Below are positions 36,086 through 44,734 of a DNA stretch of 64,000 bases, piece by piece. The notes under the pieces were generated by a model, which worked only from the letters and a program-made list of their open reading frames with translations, had not been told where the DNA came from and did no database searches. The DNA comes from an uncultured Cellulophaga sp. GTDB lineage: Bacteria; Bacteroidota; Bacteroidia; Flavobacteriales; Flavobacteriaceae. The stretch is from assembly GCA_947496695.1 (NCBI GenBank), contig CANMEI010000002.1:248001-312000 (forward strand), written 5' to 3'. How positions within the stretch are numbered: the first letter of the stretch is position 1; every line of letters starts with the position of its first letter. Made by a program: the position numbers and the translations under genes.

Positions 36086-38293
36086 TTAAAAATTTAATGT
36101 AGCTCCTAATAAAAAATTAGTTCCTGCTTGAGGGTAATAGCCCGCCCCTTCAATAGTTGTTGTTACACCTGGATCAGACCAAGTATCATCATAAGTATAA
36201 AAATAACCATTAGACTCATACAATTCATTAAAAATATTATTTACCAAACCAGACAGTACAATACTTTTAATAAAAGTATTTGTGTTAATTTCATACTGCA
36301 CGTTAAAATCAATTGGAGAATATGCATCTAATTTTGAACTTTCAGCATCTATATTTCCCATATATTGTTCTCCTACATATTTGCCTAGTAAAATTACTTG
36401 TAAATTATCTATAGGCTTATAAGTAAATAAAGCTCCAGCAATTAAACTTGGTGAAAAAGAAATTTCTGTATCACCAAGATTTTCTAGAACACCATCTCTT
36501 TGAAAAACAAAATCCTTATTTTTATTTGTACTCAATGTGAAATTTGGTCTAAATGAAAAATGTTCTCCTAATATAATATTAGCATCAAATTCAAAACCCA
36601 TACGGTAACTATCGCCAACATTTTCTCGAAGAGCAGACCCTACATCATTTAATTCACCTGTTAAAACCAACTGATCTTTATAGCCCATATAATAAAGGTT
36701 TGTATTTATCTGTAAGGTTTCTGAAACATAACGCCAACCCAACTCAAAATCATTTAATTTTTCGGGTTTAGGGTCTCCACTTTCATAATCATTTCTATTA
36801 GGTTCTCTATTTGCTACTGCATATGAAAAGTAAATATTATTATTTTTATTTGCATCATAAGTAATACCTGCCTTCGGATTAAAAAAATGAAAGGTATCAT
36901 CTACCAAGCCAGTTTCAATAGCATTAGCCTCATACCCAACAGTTCTATATTGTATATCTCCAAACAGACTAAACTTATCATTTAATTTATAATTAGCTTT
37001 TGTATAAAGGTTAAAATCTGTTTTTTTAGAATTATCATCATAATACCGATCTCTAATTTCACTATCACTTGCATAACGAGCCCAAATAACTTCTCCGTAG
37101 TGCGCTCCTTTATAATTATTCCATCCACCACCAAAAATTAAATCTAAATTTTCTTGAACATAATTTGCAGAAAATACTGTACCATAAAAATAATTATCTA
37201 ACCAACGCCTACGGATAAGATCAGTAGTATTTACCTCTTCACCATTTACCGTTATTGGTGTAAAACCATAGGTTTCAAAATCATCATCTTCTCTATATTG
37301 CTCAAAATAGCCGAGACCTCTGGTATAATGCAATGCAATATTTGTACTCCATGAATTATTTAATTTTTGATTCCATAATAACTGAGTATGATCTTGCTCA
37401 TAATTATCTACCTCATTCTCATAAGTGTAAAAATTAAAGGTCCTATCTGTTTCTAAAGTTTCAGCATCAACACCATACCATGATTGATATGTAATTTCAT
37501 GACCACCAAACTGCAAAGCTTTAATAAGTGTATTATCGTCTTTATAAGCTGCTTGTAAAAAATAAGATTTAAGGTCAGAAAAAGCTCTATCAATATATCC
37601 GTCAGAAGTCAATTTTGACAACCTACCTGAAATTTCAATATTGTTATTTAATATTCCTGTACTGAACTTTACTGTATTTTTAAAAGTATTAAAGCTACCA
37701 ATAGATGATGAAATTTGTCCATAAGCATCTTCAGAAATACCATCAGTTAATAAATTTAAACTTGCTCCAAATGCACCGGCACCGTTTGTTGAAGTACCTA
37801 CACCACGTTGCAATTGTAAACTTTCTACAGAAGAGGCAAAATCTGGCATATTAACCCAAAAAGTGCCCTGTGACTCCGAATCATTATAAGGTATTCCATT
37901 AATAGTCACATTCACCCTTGTAGCATCACTACCACGCACCCGAATACCTGTATAACCAACACCAGCACCTGCATCAGATGTTGTTACCACTGATGGTAAA
38001 AAGTTCATTAAAATAGGAATATCTTGTCCTAAATTACGAGGTTTAATCTGTTCTTTAGTTAAATTTGAGAATGTAACCGGTGTTTTATTAGTCACCCTAA
38101 TGGCTGATACAAAAACTTCATCTAACACCACTTTTTTACCTTCTAAAGAATCAACTGGTTGTTGTGCAAAAGCATGTATACCCGTGACTAATAATACAGC
38201 TAAAAATAGTTTGTTCTTTAGTTGTAGAAAACATCTAGCAATGCCAATTTTATTATTTGGCAAAAGCTTTAAATTTGAAATAAGCATTTTCAT
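36086..38293 (-). CDS. TonB-dependent receptor, predicted thiamine-compound uptake
   Basis: A 735-residue outer-membrane receptor. A signal peptide (KNKLFLAVLLVTGIHAFAQ) is followed by the plug domain (VRVTNKTPVTFSNLTKEQIKP region; IRVRGSDATRVNVTINGIPYND near residue 115) and a 22-strand-type barrel ending in GATLNF with a terminal Phe. The plug lacks the carboxypeptidase-like N-terminal extension of SusC types. A TPP riboswitch in its leader means it is switched off by thiamine pyrophosphate, so the cargo is probably thiamine or a precursor. The start may be either of two nearby ATGs (38293 or 38287). Confidence 0.9.
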   Translation of the reverse strand: MKMLISNLKLLPNNKIGIARCFLQLKNKLFLAVLLVTGIHAFAQQPVDSLEGKKVVLDEVFVSAIRVTNKTPVTFSNLTKEQIKPRNLGQDIPILMNFLPSVVTTSDAGAGVGYTGIRVRGSDATRVNVTINGIPYNDSESQGTFWVNMPDFASSVESLQLQRGVGTSTNGAGAFGASLNLLTDGISEDAYGQISSSIGSFNTFKNTVKFSTGILNNNIEISGRLSKLTSDGYIDRAFSDLKSYFLQAAYKDDNTLIKALQFGGHEITYQSWYGVDAETLETDRTFNFYTYENEVDNYEQDHTQLLWNQKLNNSWSTNIALHYTRGLGYFEQYREDDDFETYGFTPITVNGEEVNTTDLIRRRWLDNYFYGTVFSANYVQENLDLIFGGGWNNYKGAHYGEVIWARYASDSEIRDRYYDDNSKKTDFNLYTKANYKLNDKFSLFGDIQYRTVGYEANAIETGLVDDTFHFFNPKAGITYDANKNNNIYFSYAVANREPNRNDYESGDPKPEKLNDFELGWRYVSETLQINTNLYYMGYKDQLVLTGELNDVGSALRENVGDSYRMGFEFDANIILGEHFSFRPNFTLSTNKNKDFVFQRDGVLENLGDTEISFSPSLIAGALFTYKPIDNLQVILLGKYVGEQYMGNIDAESSKLDAYSPIDFNVQYEINTNTFIKSIVLSGLVNNIFNELYESNGYFYTYDDTWSDPGVTTTIEGAGYYPQAGTNFLLGATLNF

Positions 38294-38360
38294 TCGTACT
38301 AATAAGTTAGTGACAAATAAAAGGGGCTGTTATTCTAGTTAAAAATTAGTTTTTGGTTTG

Positions 38361-38385
38361 TATTTTCAAATTTGCATTGAAAATA
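38361..38385 (-). other. Hairpin between riboswitch and receptor gene
   Basis: Arms TATTTTCAA (38361-38369) and TTGAAAATA (38377-38385), 9 perfect pairs with a 7-base loop. It lies between the riboswitch core and the receptor start and could be part of the expression platform. It has no strong T run. Confidence 0.4.
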
Positions 38386-38418
38386 TGAAACCTATTCAAG
38401 TTCCTAATGGCGATTTAC

Positions 38419-38518
38419 GCTTCCCTTGGCAGCATTACCCGCCCAGGTTCATTGGGTATAATCTCAGCTTTAACCTAAATTATAATAATAATTTAGAAAT
38501 CGGCACCCCTTTGAGATG
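38419..38518 (-). promoter_or_regulatory. TPP riboswitch (THI element)
   Basis: Reading the minus strand from 38518, the conserved parts of the thiamine pyrophosphate aptamer appear in order: AAGGGGTGCC, a variable P3-like AT-rich stem, GCTGAGAT, ACCC, ATGAACCTG, then GGGTAATGC and AAGGGAAG. These are the universal CUGAGA and ACCU...GAACCUG...GGUAAUGCC...GGGA signatures. The element is about 100 bases, normal for the class. It lies about 130 bases before the receptor start and right after a promoter. Confidence 0.93.
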
Positions 38519-38521
38519 TTG

Positions 38522-38551
38522 CAAATATAAAATCGTAATTGAAATAAACAA
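38522..38551 (-). promoter_or_regulatory. Promoter of the riboswitch-receptor transcript
   Basis: On the minus strand a TTG (38549-38551), a 19-base spacer, and TATATTTG (38522-38529). This fits the Bacteroidota housekeeping promoter (TTG-N19-TAnnTTTG). Transcription would begin near 38515, at the first base of the aptamer. Confidence 0.7.
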
Positions 38552-38692
38552 TACTTATTTGCAGAATATTAAAGCAACTAACTTTTTAAATGTAAAACAG
38601 GTATATTTAAACCAAATTCTACCTTTGTTAACACAGGACTGACAACTGTATTAGTTTAAAAAACGTAAGTATTACACAAGTTAAAAATTGGT

Positions 38693-41173
38693 ATGCAAAA
38701 AAATAAATCTAAAAATAAATTTACGTTCCGAATCATATTAAGTTATATGATTTTAGGTGGATTAGCTCTAGCGTCTGGTATTTTTATTCTTTCTGAAGCA
38801 AAAGACTATTTAGCAACCAATAAATCAGAAAAAAGCGACACTAAACTAATAAAAACCAGCTCATTACTTACGCAGCTTTATGAAGCTGAAAGTCTTTCAA
38901 AATTAGCATTACAAAATAAAACTAAAGAGAGTTTTACAATTTACGCAAAAAAAATAGATTCTGTTTCTTCGGAAATTGATTCTTTAAAAAATGTAATTAC
39001 TAGTGAATACCAAATAAATTTACTTGACAGTGTACAGCACCTTTTAAAGCAAAAAACATACAATAATGAAGTTTTAAGAAAGTTAAAATTAGAAAATGAA
39101 GCTAATAGCTCATTAGATGCTGCTTTAAATAAGTTTTTACAGTTAGAAGCTTCATTTGATAAAATATCAATTTACGACTTTAATGAAAACCCAGGTAAAT
39201 TACCCAAATATGAACGTAAAATTTTAGACGAATGGGTTGCTTTACTAAATGCTAATGTTCCTAATGATGGCAATAATATTACTGATCCTGAAAAAATTGA
39301 TTCAATAATTAAATCATCAAAAAAAATACTTTCTGATGCTAAAAATAAAGATCTAATCACGCAACGTACATTAGCTAAAAAAGAAAAAGAAATTAATAAA
39401 AATGATTTAGAATTATCACAACAATTAAGAAACATTATAACCGCATTTGAACAAGAAGTAATAAACACAACCATTATTAACAATCAAAAAAAAGATAGTA
39501 TTTTAAAACGAAGTACACGTTTAGCGGGTATTGCTGCCTTATTAGGTTTTTTAATTGTAGGTATTTTTACTTTTCTAATTACACGTGATTATTGGCAAGT
39601 ACAAACATACCGTCAAAATTTAGAAGAAGAAAAGAAATTTTCAGAGTCACTTTTAAAAAGTAGAGAGCAATTAATTGCTACCGTAAGTCATGACTTAAGA
39701 ACACCATTAAATACAATTTCTGGTTATTCAGAATTAATTGAAAACACAACACTTTCACCAAAACAAGCTTCTTATTTTAAGAATATAAAATCAGCTACTA
39801 GTTATGTTGATAGCTTAGTTAATGATTTACTAGATTACTCAAAACTAGAAGCGGGTAAATTAAAGATAGAAAGCATACCCTTTATATTATCTGATTTATT
39901 AAACGAAACTGCTTTAGGGTTACAAGAAATAAATAAAAAGAAAAACCTTAAACTTCATATTGAAATTGACAGCAAATTAGATCATTTGGTTTTAGGTGAT
40001 CCTTTTAGGTTACGTCAAATAATAACAAACCTTGTTAGCAACGCTTATAAGTTTACTCACAAAGGCCATATTACGATTAAAGCATTAGTCGCAGAAAACA
40101 CCGCAGGGCTTTACGATACAACTATACATGTTATCGATTCTGGTATTGGCATTGAAAATGACAAACAAGAAGCTATTTTTAAAGAGTTTACTCAAGCTGA
40201 TGACAGCACAGAAAAAAAATACGGTGGTTACGGTTTAGGATTAACTATTTCTAAAAAATTAGCCAACCTATTAAATGGTACTTTATCATTAGAAAGTGAA
40301 AAGGGAAGCGGAAGTGTATTTACCTTACAAGTACCCTTAAAAGTTTCTAAAATAAAAGTGAAGCCTACAACAAATGTACAGCCACAAATATCTGAGTTTG
40401 CACCTAACTTATCTATTCTAATTATTGATGATGATTTAGCAATGCTTAGGCTACTTAAAGAAGTGTGTGAAACATCAAAAATAAAAGCTATAACCTATTC
40501 TGATTTTTCAGAAATTCCTAAACAAGATACTCTAAAGTATGATGTTGTTCTAACAGATATTCAAATGCCAACAATTACTGGTTTTGAAGTAATTATAAAA
40601 CTAAAAAAAGATAATTACTTGCATTATAAAAACCAACCAATATTAGCAATGACAGGTAGAAAAGATTTGAACAAGCAAATTTACAATCAAGTTGGCTTCG
40701 CTACAACTTTGCAAAAACCATTTACTAAATATCAATTTTTAGAACAACTTTCAAAGCTATTCCCTAAAGCAAGTTTATCAGTAGAAGTTACTAGCTCTAA
40801 AGATATTACACCCTCAAGTCTATACAACTTGAATACTATTAAATCTTTTATTGGCGATAATAATGATAGTTTAATTGAAGTGCTACATACCTTTTTAAAA
40901 GATACTGATGAAAATATTAAACTATTAAAAAAAGCTACTGATACTAATGATTTTTCGACAATAAATGCAGTGTCACATAGAATGCTTTCAATGTTTAGAC
41001 AAGTGAACGCTTCAGACAGTGTTGCTATTTTAGAAACTTTTGAAAAACTAAAGCCAGATACCACTACAGATAGAGAATTAAAAGCACAATTTAAACAATT
41101 ACAAAACAATTGCATTGCATTAAAGCTTGCTTTAAACGCTAATGAAACTATAAATCTAAATTATAATGGCTAA
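38693..41173 (+). CDS. Hybrid sensor histidine kinase with REC and HPt domains
   Basis: An 826-residue phosphorelay protein. Two membrane helices (residues about 13-33 and 277-297) enclose a mostly helical sensor region of about 240 residues. Then come the HisKA domain with His333 (TVSHDLRTPLNTISGYSELIE), the HATPase domain with DSGIGI and GGYGLGLTISKKLA, a receiver domain from about residue 570 (LSILIIDDDLAMLRLL; TDIQMP), and a C-terminal HPt domain with His762 (AVSHRMLSMFRQ). All relay residues are present. The gene is convergent with, and overlaps by 26 bases, a sigma-54 response regulator that may be its partner. Confidence 0.93.
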   Translation: MQKNKSKNKFTFRIILSYMILGGLALASGIFILSEAKDYLATNKSEKSDTKLIKTSSLLTQLYEAESLSKLALQNKTKESFTIYAKKIDSVSSEIDSLKNVITSEYQINLLDSVQHLLKQKTYNNEVLRKLKLENEANSSLDAALNKFLQLEASFDKISIYDFNENPGKLPKYERKILDEWVALLNANVPNDGNNITDPEKIDSIIKSSKKILSDAKNKDLITQRTLAKKEKEINKNDLELSQQLRNIITAFEQEVINTTIINNQKKDSILKRSTRLAGIAALLGFLIVGIFTFLITRDYWQVQTYRQNLEEEKKFSESLLKSREQLIATVSHDLRTPLNTISGYSELIENTTLSPKQASYFKNIKSATSYVDSLVNDLLDYSKLEAGKLKIESIPFILSDLLNETALGLQEINKKKNLKLHIEIDSKLDHLVLGDPFRLRQIITNLVSNAYKFTHKGHITIKALVAENTAGLYDTTIHVIDSGIGIENDKQEAIFKEFTQADDSTEKKYGGYGLGLTISKKLANLLNGTLSLESEKGSGSVFTLQVPLKVSKIKVKPTTNVQPQISEFAPNLSILIIDDDLAMLRLLKEVCETSKIKAITYSDFSEIPKQDTLKYDVVLTDIQMPTITGFEVIIKLKKDNYLHYKNQPILAMTGRKDLNKQIYNQVGFATTLQKPFTKYQFLEQLSKLFPKASLSVEVTSSKDITPSSLYNLNTIKSFIGDNNDSLIEVLHTFLKDTDENIKLLKKATDTNDFSTINAVSHRMLSMFRQVNASDSVAILETFEKLKPDTTTDRELKAQFKQLQNNCIALKLALNANETINLNYNG

Positions 41174-42515
41174 TTTTATTATATAAAGTTTTTCTAGTAA
41201 TCTGAAGTAATTTTGCTGCTTTAGATTTGTTGAAATTTGCTTCTTTTAAAGCTCTTAATATTTGTTCTTTTTCATAAGCATCTTTTGAAAAATTGACCCT
41301 TTCAGCTTTTTTATTTTCTTCAAAAAGTTCTTTTGGTAAAACATTTGTTTCAATATACTCTCCTGTAGTTAATAATACAGATCGTTTTATAATATTTTGA
41401 AGCTCCCTTAGGTTTCCTGGCCAGTGGTATTTTTTGAAAACAGCAATTGTTTCTTCAGAGAAACCAAAAACATTTTTACCAAGAGAAGCATTTGCTTTAT
41501 CTAAAAAGAAATCTGCAAACAATAATAAATCTTCTAACCTATTATATAATGACGGAATTTCAATAGAAAATTCATTTATTCTGTGGTATAAATCTTCTCT
41601 AAAATTACCTTTTTCAACTGCATCGAGTAAATCTTCATTCGTTGCTGTTATTATACGAACATCTACATCAATTTCTTTTGTACTACCAACTCGTTTTATT
41701 TTTCGTTCTTGTAAAGCTCTTAGTAGTTGTATTTGATTTTCATACGATAAGTTTCCTATTTCATCTAAAAATAAAGTACCTCCATTAGCTGCTTCAAAAT
41801 GACCTATTTTATCTTCTATTGCACCTGTAAAACTACCCTTTACATGACCAAAAAATTCACTAGTAGCAATTTCTTTAGGTATTGCTCCACAATCTACAGC
41901 TACAAAATTAAAAGTTCTTCTTTTACTTTTATCATGTATTGATTTTGCGGTAACCTCTTTACCCGTACCACTCTCCCCAGTTATTAGAAGAGACATATCA
42001 GTAGGGGCTACTAAATTTATATATTCATTCAATTTTTTTGAAGCTTCACTTATTCCTGAAATAGCTCCGGTCTTAGTTGCTGTTTCATTAGCAGTACTTT
42101 TATTTGATTCAGGCTCTTGAATGTTTTTTGATGAATCTAATTTTACTTGTGGTGATTTTTGTTGCAATGCATTAGCAATTAGCATTACAATCTCCTCAGG
42201 AGTAAATGGTTTTGATATATAATCAAAAGCACCTTTTTTCATTGCTTTTACTGCTGTAGAAACCTCAGCATAACCAGTCATAACAATAACTGGTATTTTT
42301 TGATTTTCCGCTTTTATATCTGTTAACAGTTGAATACCATCATAATTTGGTAAACGTAAATCTGTAATAACAACATCAAAACTATTGCTTTTGAATTTTT
42401 TTATTCCTTCTTCTGCACTAAAACTAATTTCAACTTCATAATCTTTCTTTGTCAAAAATTTTTGTAACATTTGACAAAAAGCAGTATCATCTTCAATAAT
42501 TAAAATCTTAGGCAT
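41148..42515 (-). CDS. Sigma-54-dependent response regulator (NtrC family)
   Basis: A 455-residue activator: an N-terminal receiver domain with phospho-acceptor Asp52 (VVITDLRLP), an AAA+ domain with Walker A GESGTGKE, the sigma-54 contact loop GSFTGA (usual form GAFTGA) and Walker B GGTLFLDEIGNLS, and a Fis-type helix-turn-helix (QILRALKEANFNKSKAAKLLQITRKTLYNKI, in part). It would activate sigma-54 promoters on phosphorylation. No sigma-54 promoter (GG-N10-GC) was recognised nearby. The target is unknown. The adjacent hybrid kinase is the obvious candidate donor. Confidence 0.95.
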   Translation of the reverse strand: MPKILIIEDDTAFCQMLQKFLTKKDYEVEISFSAEEGIKKFKSNSFDVVITDLRLPNYDGIQLLTDIKAENQKIPVIVMTGYAEVSTAVKAMKKGAFDYISKPFTPEEIVMLIANALQQKSPQVKLDSSKNIQEPESNKSTANETATKTGAISGISEASKKLNEYINLVAPTDMSLLITGESGTGKEVTAKSIHDKSKRRTFNFVAVDCGAIPKEIATSEFFGHVKGSFTGAIEDKIGHFEAANGGTLFLDEIGNLSYENQIQLLRALQERKIKRVGSTKEIDVDVRIITATNEDLLDAVEKGNFREDLYHRINEFSIEIPSLYNRLEDLLLFADFFLDKANASLGKNVFGFSEETIAVFKKYHWPGNLRELQNIIKRSVLLTTGEYIETNVLPKELFEENKKAERVNFSKDAYEKEQILRALKEANFNKSKAAKLLQITRKTLYNKISHYNLDL

Positions 42516-42593
42516 AAATTGGTTTTGTTACTTATAGATACGCAAAAATACAACAGAAAAGACTGAAGATAAGTTTTAAAGTTTTCATAAAAA

Positions 42594-42625
42594 AAGAGAA
42601 GGAGTGCAAATGCACTCCTTCTCTT
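42594..42625 (-). terminator. Terminator of the first PepSY-like gene
   Basis: A 15-base perfect inverted repeat (42594-42608 and 42611-42625) followed on the minus strand by a T run. The stem core (AGAGAAGGAGTGC) is nearly the same as that of the terminator at 43333-43363. Confidence 0.85.
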
Positions 42626-42663
42626 ACAAACCAACTTGATACAAATCTAAACTGGGCAAATTT

Positions 42664-42972
42664 TTATTGGTCTAACCAATTACCGTTTTCATCAGCGTAA
42701 AGTGTACCAGCAGTACCGTCTTCTAATGAAACTTCAAGCTTATATTCTTTGTCTTCGTTAACATATGCTTTATCAATACTTGCTGTAGGATAGTTTTTTG
42801 CTACTGCTGCAGTAACTGCATCTGGCAATTCATCTATTGAAATTTCAGAATATTCATCTTGAGCAGTTGCTACTACTTCAGTTGAAGTTTCTATTGTTAC
42901 TAAATCTGACTCTTGAGCAAATGCTGTTAAACCTACAAACGTAAATACTGATGCTAGAATTAATTTTTTCAT
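42664..42972 (-). CDS. Small secreted PepSY-like protein, paralogue 1
   Basis: A 102-residue exported protein. The signal peptide is MKKLILASVFTFVGLTAFAQ; the start at 42972 is preferred over the frame opening at 43041. The mature part contains SEISIDELPDAVTAAVAKNYP, IDKAYVNEDKEYKLEVSLEDG and TLYADENGNWLDQ, the pattern of small PepSY/BLIP-like periplasmic domains. Two paralogues lie at 43395 and 52979. It has its own terminator and shares an upstream motif with the other two. Confidence 0.8.
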   Translation of the reverse strand: MKKLILASVFTFVGLTAFAQESDLVTIETSTEVVATAQDEYSEISIDELPDAVTAAVAKNYPTASIDKAYVNEDKEYKLEVSLEDGTAGTLYADENGNWLDQ

Positions 42973-43005
42973 GATATATATTTTATTTATTAAACTTATT
43001 ATACT

Positions 43006-43023
43006 TATTGAAAAAATAATACC
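43006..43023 (-). promoter_or_regulatory. Shared upstream motif, copy 1
   Basis: On the minus strand GGTATTATTTTTTCAATA, starting about 51 and ending 34 bases before the start at 42972. Nearly the same sequence stands at the same distance before the two paralogous genes. It does not match TAnnTTTG. Confidence 0.5.
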
Positions 43024-43038
43024 AAATACCAAATTAGG

Positions 43039-43089
43039 CACAAAACAAATGTAAAATATTGAAAATCAATATTTTACATTTGTTTTGTG
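43039..43089. repeat. Perfect 24-base inverted repeat with AAA loop
   Basis: Arms 43039-43062 and 43066-43089 are perfectly complementary over 24 bases with loop AAA (43063-43065). The arm begins CACAAAACAAATG and ends TATTGA. It lies 67-117 bases before paralogue 1 and is AT-rich without a T run at either end. It could be an operator, a strong RNA hairpin, or a remnant of a small inverted-repeat element. Confidence 0.8.
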
Positions 43090-43332
43090 GAAAATAAAAA
43101 TTGTATAATCCTGTGTATTACATTTACAATATGTATACTATATACACATATTAAGTATGTAATTAATATTATATAATGCTATATTTTAACATATTAATAA
43201 TATAAATCTAAAAATATTTTACATGTCAAAACAAACAATAATAGTATGTGTATTATTTATAAATACCTTAAACTTGAGGTGAACTTCAGAAAGCCTATTT
43301 AAGCAAGAAGGTTTAAAATTAATAAATAAAAA

Positions 43333-43363
43333 AGAGAAAGAGTGCAAAAAGCACTCTTTCTCT
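43333..43363 (-). terminator. Terminator of the second PepSY-like gene
   Basis: Arms AGAGAAAGAGTGC (43333-43345) and GCACTCTTTCTCT (43351-43363) with a 5-A loop, followed on the minus strand by T runs. It resembles the terminator at 42594-42625 in sequence and position relative to its gene. Confidence 0.85.
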
Positions 43364-43394
43364 ATCAAATCAAAACCGGGCATTGTCTGATTTG

Positions 43395-43691
43395 CTATTT
43401 TATCCAAGTCCCGTTTTCATCGGCAATTATTGTATTAGAAGTCCCATCTTTTAACATTACCACAAGTTTAAAACGTTTTTCTTGGTTCACATACGCCTTG
43501 TTAATTTCTGCAGTCGGGAAAGTTTCTGAAAATGAAGCGATAATCGGCATAGGAAGTTCTTCAACTCCTACTTCAGTATAAGGCTCATCTAAAACTATAT
43601 TTGTTTTTTTTATTGGTTCAGTACTGTTCTCTATTGCAAAAGCAGTAAAACCTATAAATGTGAATAAAAATGCTATTATTAAATTTTTCAT
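43395..43691 (-). CDS. Small secreted PepSY-like protein, paralogue 2
   Basis: A 98-residue exported protein with signal peptide MKNLIIAFLFTFIGFTAFA and a mature domain aligning with paralogue 1: TEVGVEELPMPIIASFSETFP, INKAYVNQEKRFKLVVMLKDG, IIADENGTWIK. It has a matching terminator and upstream motif, so gene, promoter and terminator were duplicated together. It is the left neighbour of the tandem lipoprotein array. Function unknown. Confidence 0.78.
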   Translation of the reverse strand: MKNLIIAFLFTFIGFTAFAIENSTEPIKKTNIVLDEPYTEVGVEELPMPIIASFSETFPTAEINKAYVNQEKRFKLVVMLKDGTSNTIIADENGTWIK

Positions 43692-43724
43692 GATTTTATT
43701 ATTTAAATATTTAACTCATGTTAT

Positions 43725-43743
43725 CTATTGAAATAATAATACC
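43725..43743 (-). promoter_or_regulatory. Shared upstream motif, copy 2
   Basis: On the minus strand GGTATTATTATTTCAATAG, ending 34 bases before the start at 43691. It is the same element as at 43006-43023 and 53311-53328. Confidence 0.5.
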
Positions 43744-43948
43744 GTAAACATAAATTTAGCAGAAGAATTACAAATAAAACTGATTGTTAGTTAGTTATAA
43801 TTAGAAGGGAAAATATGCTATTATTTAATTATGTGTAAATGTGTGTAAACACAGTTTAAATTGTGGCTTATGTATACAGGTTGTATCACTGTTTATTTTG
43901 AAATAAAAAAAATGCTTTTATACTATTGTTTTTTACTCACAATAATTA

Positions 43949-44734
43949 TTACTCTATAGGTGTTTTTTGATTGCACACACAACGGAAGCCTCCGCCAAAG
44001 CCATCTTGTTCAGGTTCTCTAGAGCTACGTATGTATACAGAATTACTTAATTTATGAAACCCACGAATTACTTTTACAGTACCAGAGACTATGCTATCAA
44101 ACCTAGGGTTTACAACAGGTTCTTTTGAATATAATGCTAACCAATCATTGGTCCATTCTGGTCTTCCTCCAGACATGTCATAAATTCCTAAAGGGTTTGG
44201 TGGGTAAGCGCCTACAATTGTATCATAAACAGGATAATTTCTTTTCTCTGTAAAACTTCCTTCAATTTTTCCACTATCTGTGGCATGCTCTACATCTAAA
44301 CCACGGCTGCGTGCTGCATATTCCCATTGAGCTTCTGTTGGTAAATCTATGGATAAATTAAGTTGCTCTCCTAACCATTGACAATAGGCTTTTGCTTGGT
44401 ACCAATTAATAAATGTAACTGCACAGTTTTGACATAGTCCTTTATCATCTCTCCAATTAGGTTGAACTTTATCTAAACCATTAAACTTAGTATATACATC
44501 AAACTCTTTAAAAGTTGTTTCGTATTTACTTATAGAATAACTATCTAAAGTAACTTGATGCTCCCTAGCTATTGAAACACCATTTTTACCCATTGTAAAA
44601 GCACCTCCTTCTACAAATACAAAATTAGCTTTTGCATCTTCTAAAATTTGCTCTTGTTCCGGGGTTGCATTTTTTTGTGAATTACAACTTTGAACCAGTA
44701 AACATAATACTATGAAAAACAATTTTAAAGGCAT
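43949..44734 (-). CDS. SUMF1/FGE-like lipoprotein, tandem copy 6 (last)
   Basis: A 261-residue lipoprotein (MPLKLFFIVLCLLVQSC, lipobox LVQSC). The mature part is a formylglycine-generating-enzyme-like domain: FVFVEGGAFTMGKNG, SISKYETTFKEFD, IDLPTEAQWEYAARSRG, NPLGIYDMSGGRPEWTNDW, and the end GGGFRCVCN. The catalytic cysteine pair of FGE, expected around the HKLSNSVYIRS stretch, is absent. Copy 6 alone has the central variant with CQNCAVTFINWYQ, closer to ordinary FGE proteins. Its ATG overlaps the preceding stop by one base (TAATG). The frame opens 11 codons earlier, inside copy 5. Confidence 0.85.
   Translation of the reverse strand: MPLKLFFIVLCLLVQSCNSQKNATPEQEQILEDAKANFVFVEGGAFTMGKNGVSIAREHQVTLDSYSISKYETTFKEFDVYTKFNGLDKVQPNWRDDKGLCQNCAVTFINWYQAKAYCQWLGEQLNLSIDLPTEAQWEYAARSRGLDVEHATDSGKIEGSFTEKRNYPVYDTIVGAYPPNPLGIYDMSGGRPEWTNDWLALYSKEPVVNPRFDSIVSGTVKVIRGFHKLSNSVYIRSSREPEQDGFGGGFRCVCNQKTPIE

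Noticed and set aside
38358..38642. 94-codon plus-strand frame before the hybrid kinase
   Set aside because: It is the antisense of the TPP riboswitch and its promoter, so any similarity would be coincidence.
42973..43394. Sigma-54 promoter or another gene in the 422-base gap near the sigma-54 regulator
   Set aside because: No GG-N10-GC pattern was found and the short open frames antisense to the terminator and gene ends have no domains; the gap holds the shared motif, the 24-base inverted repeat and a terminator only.
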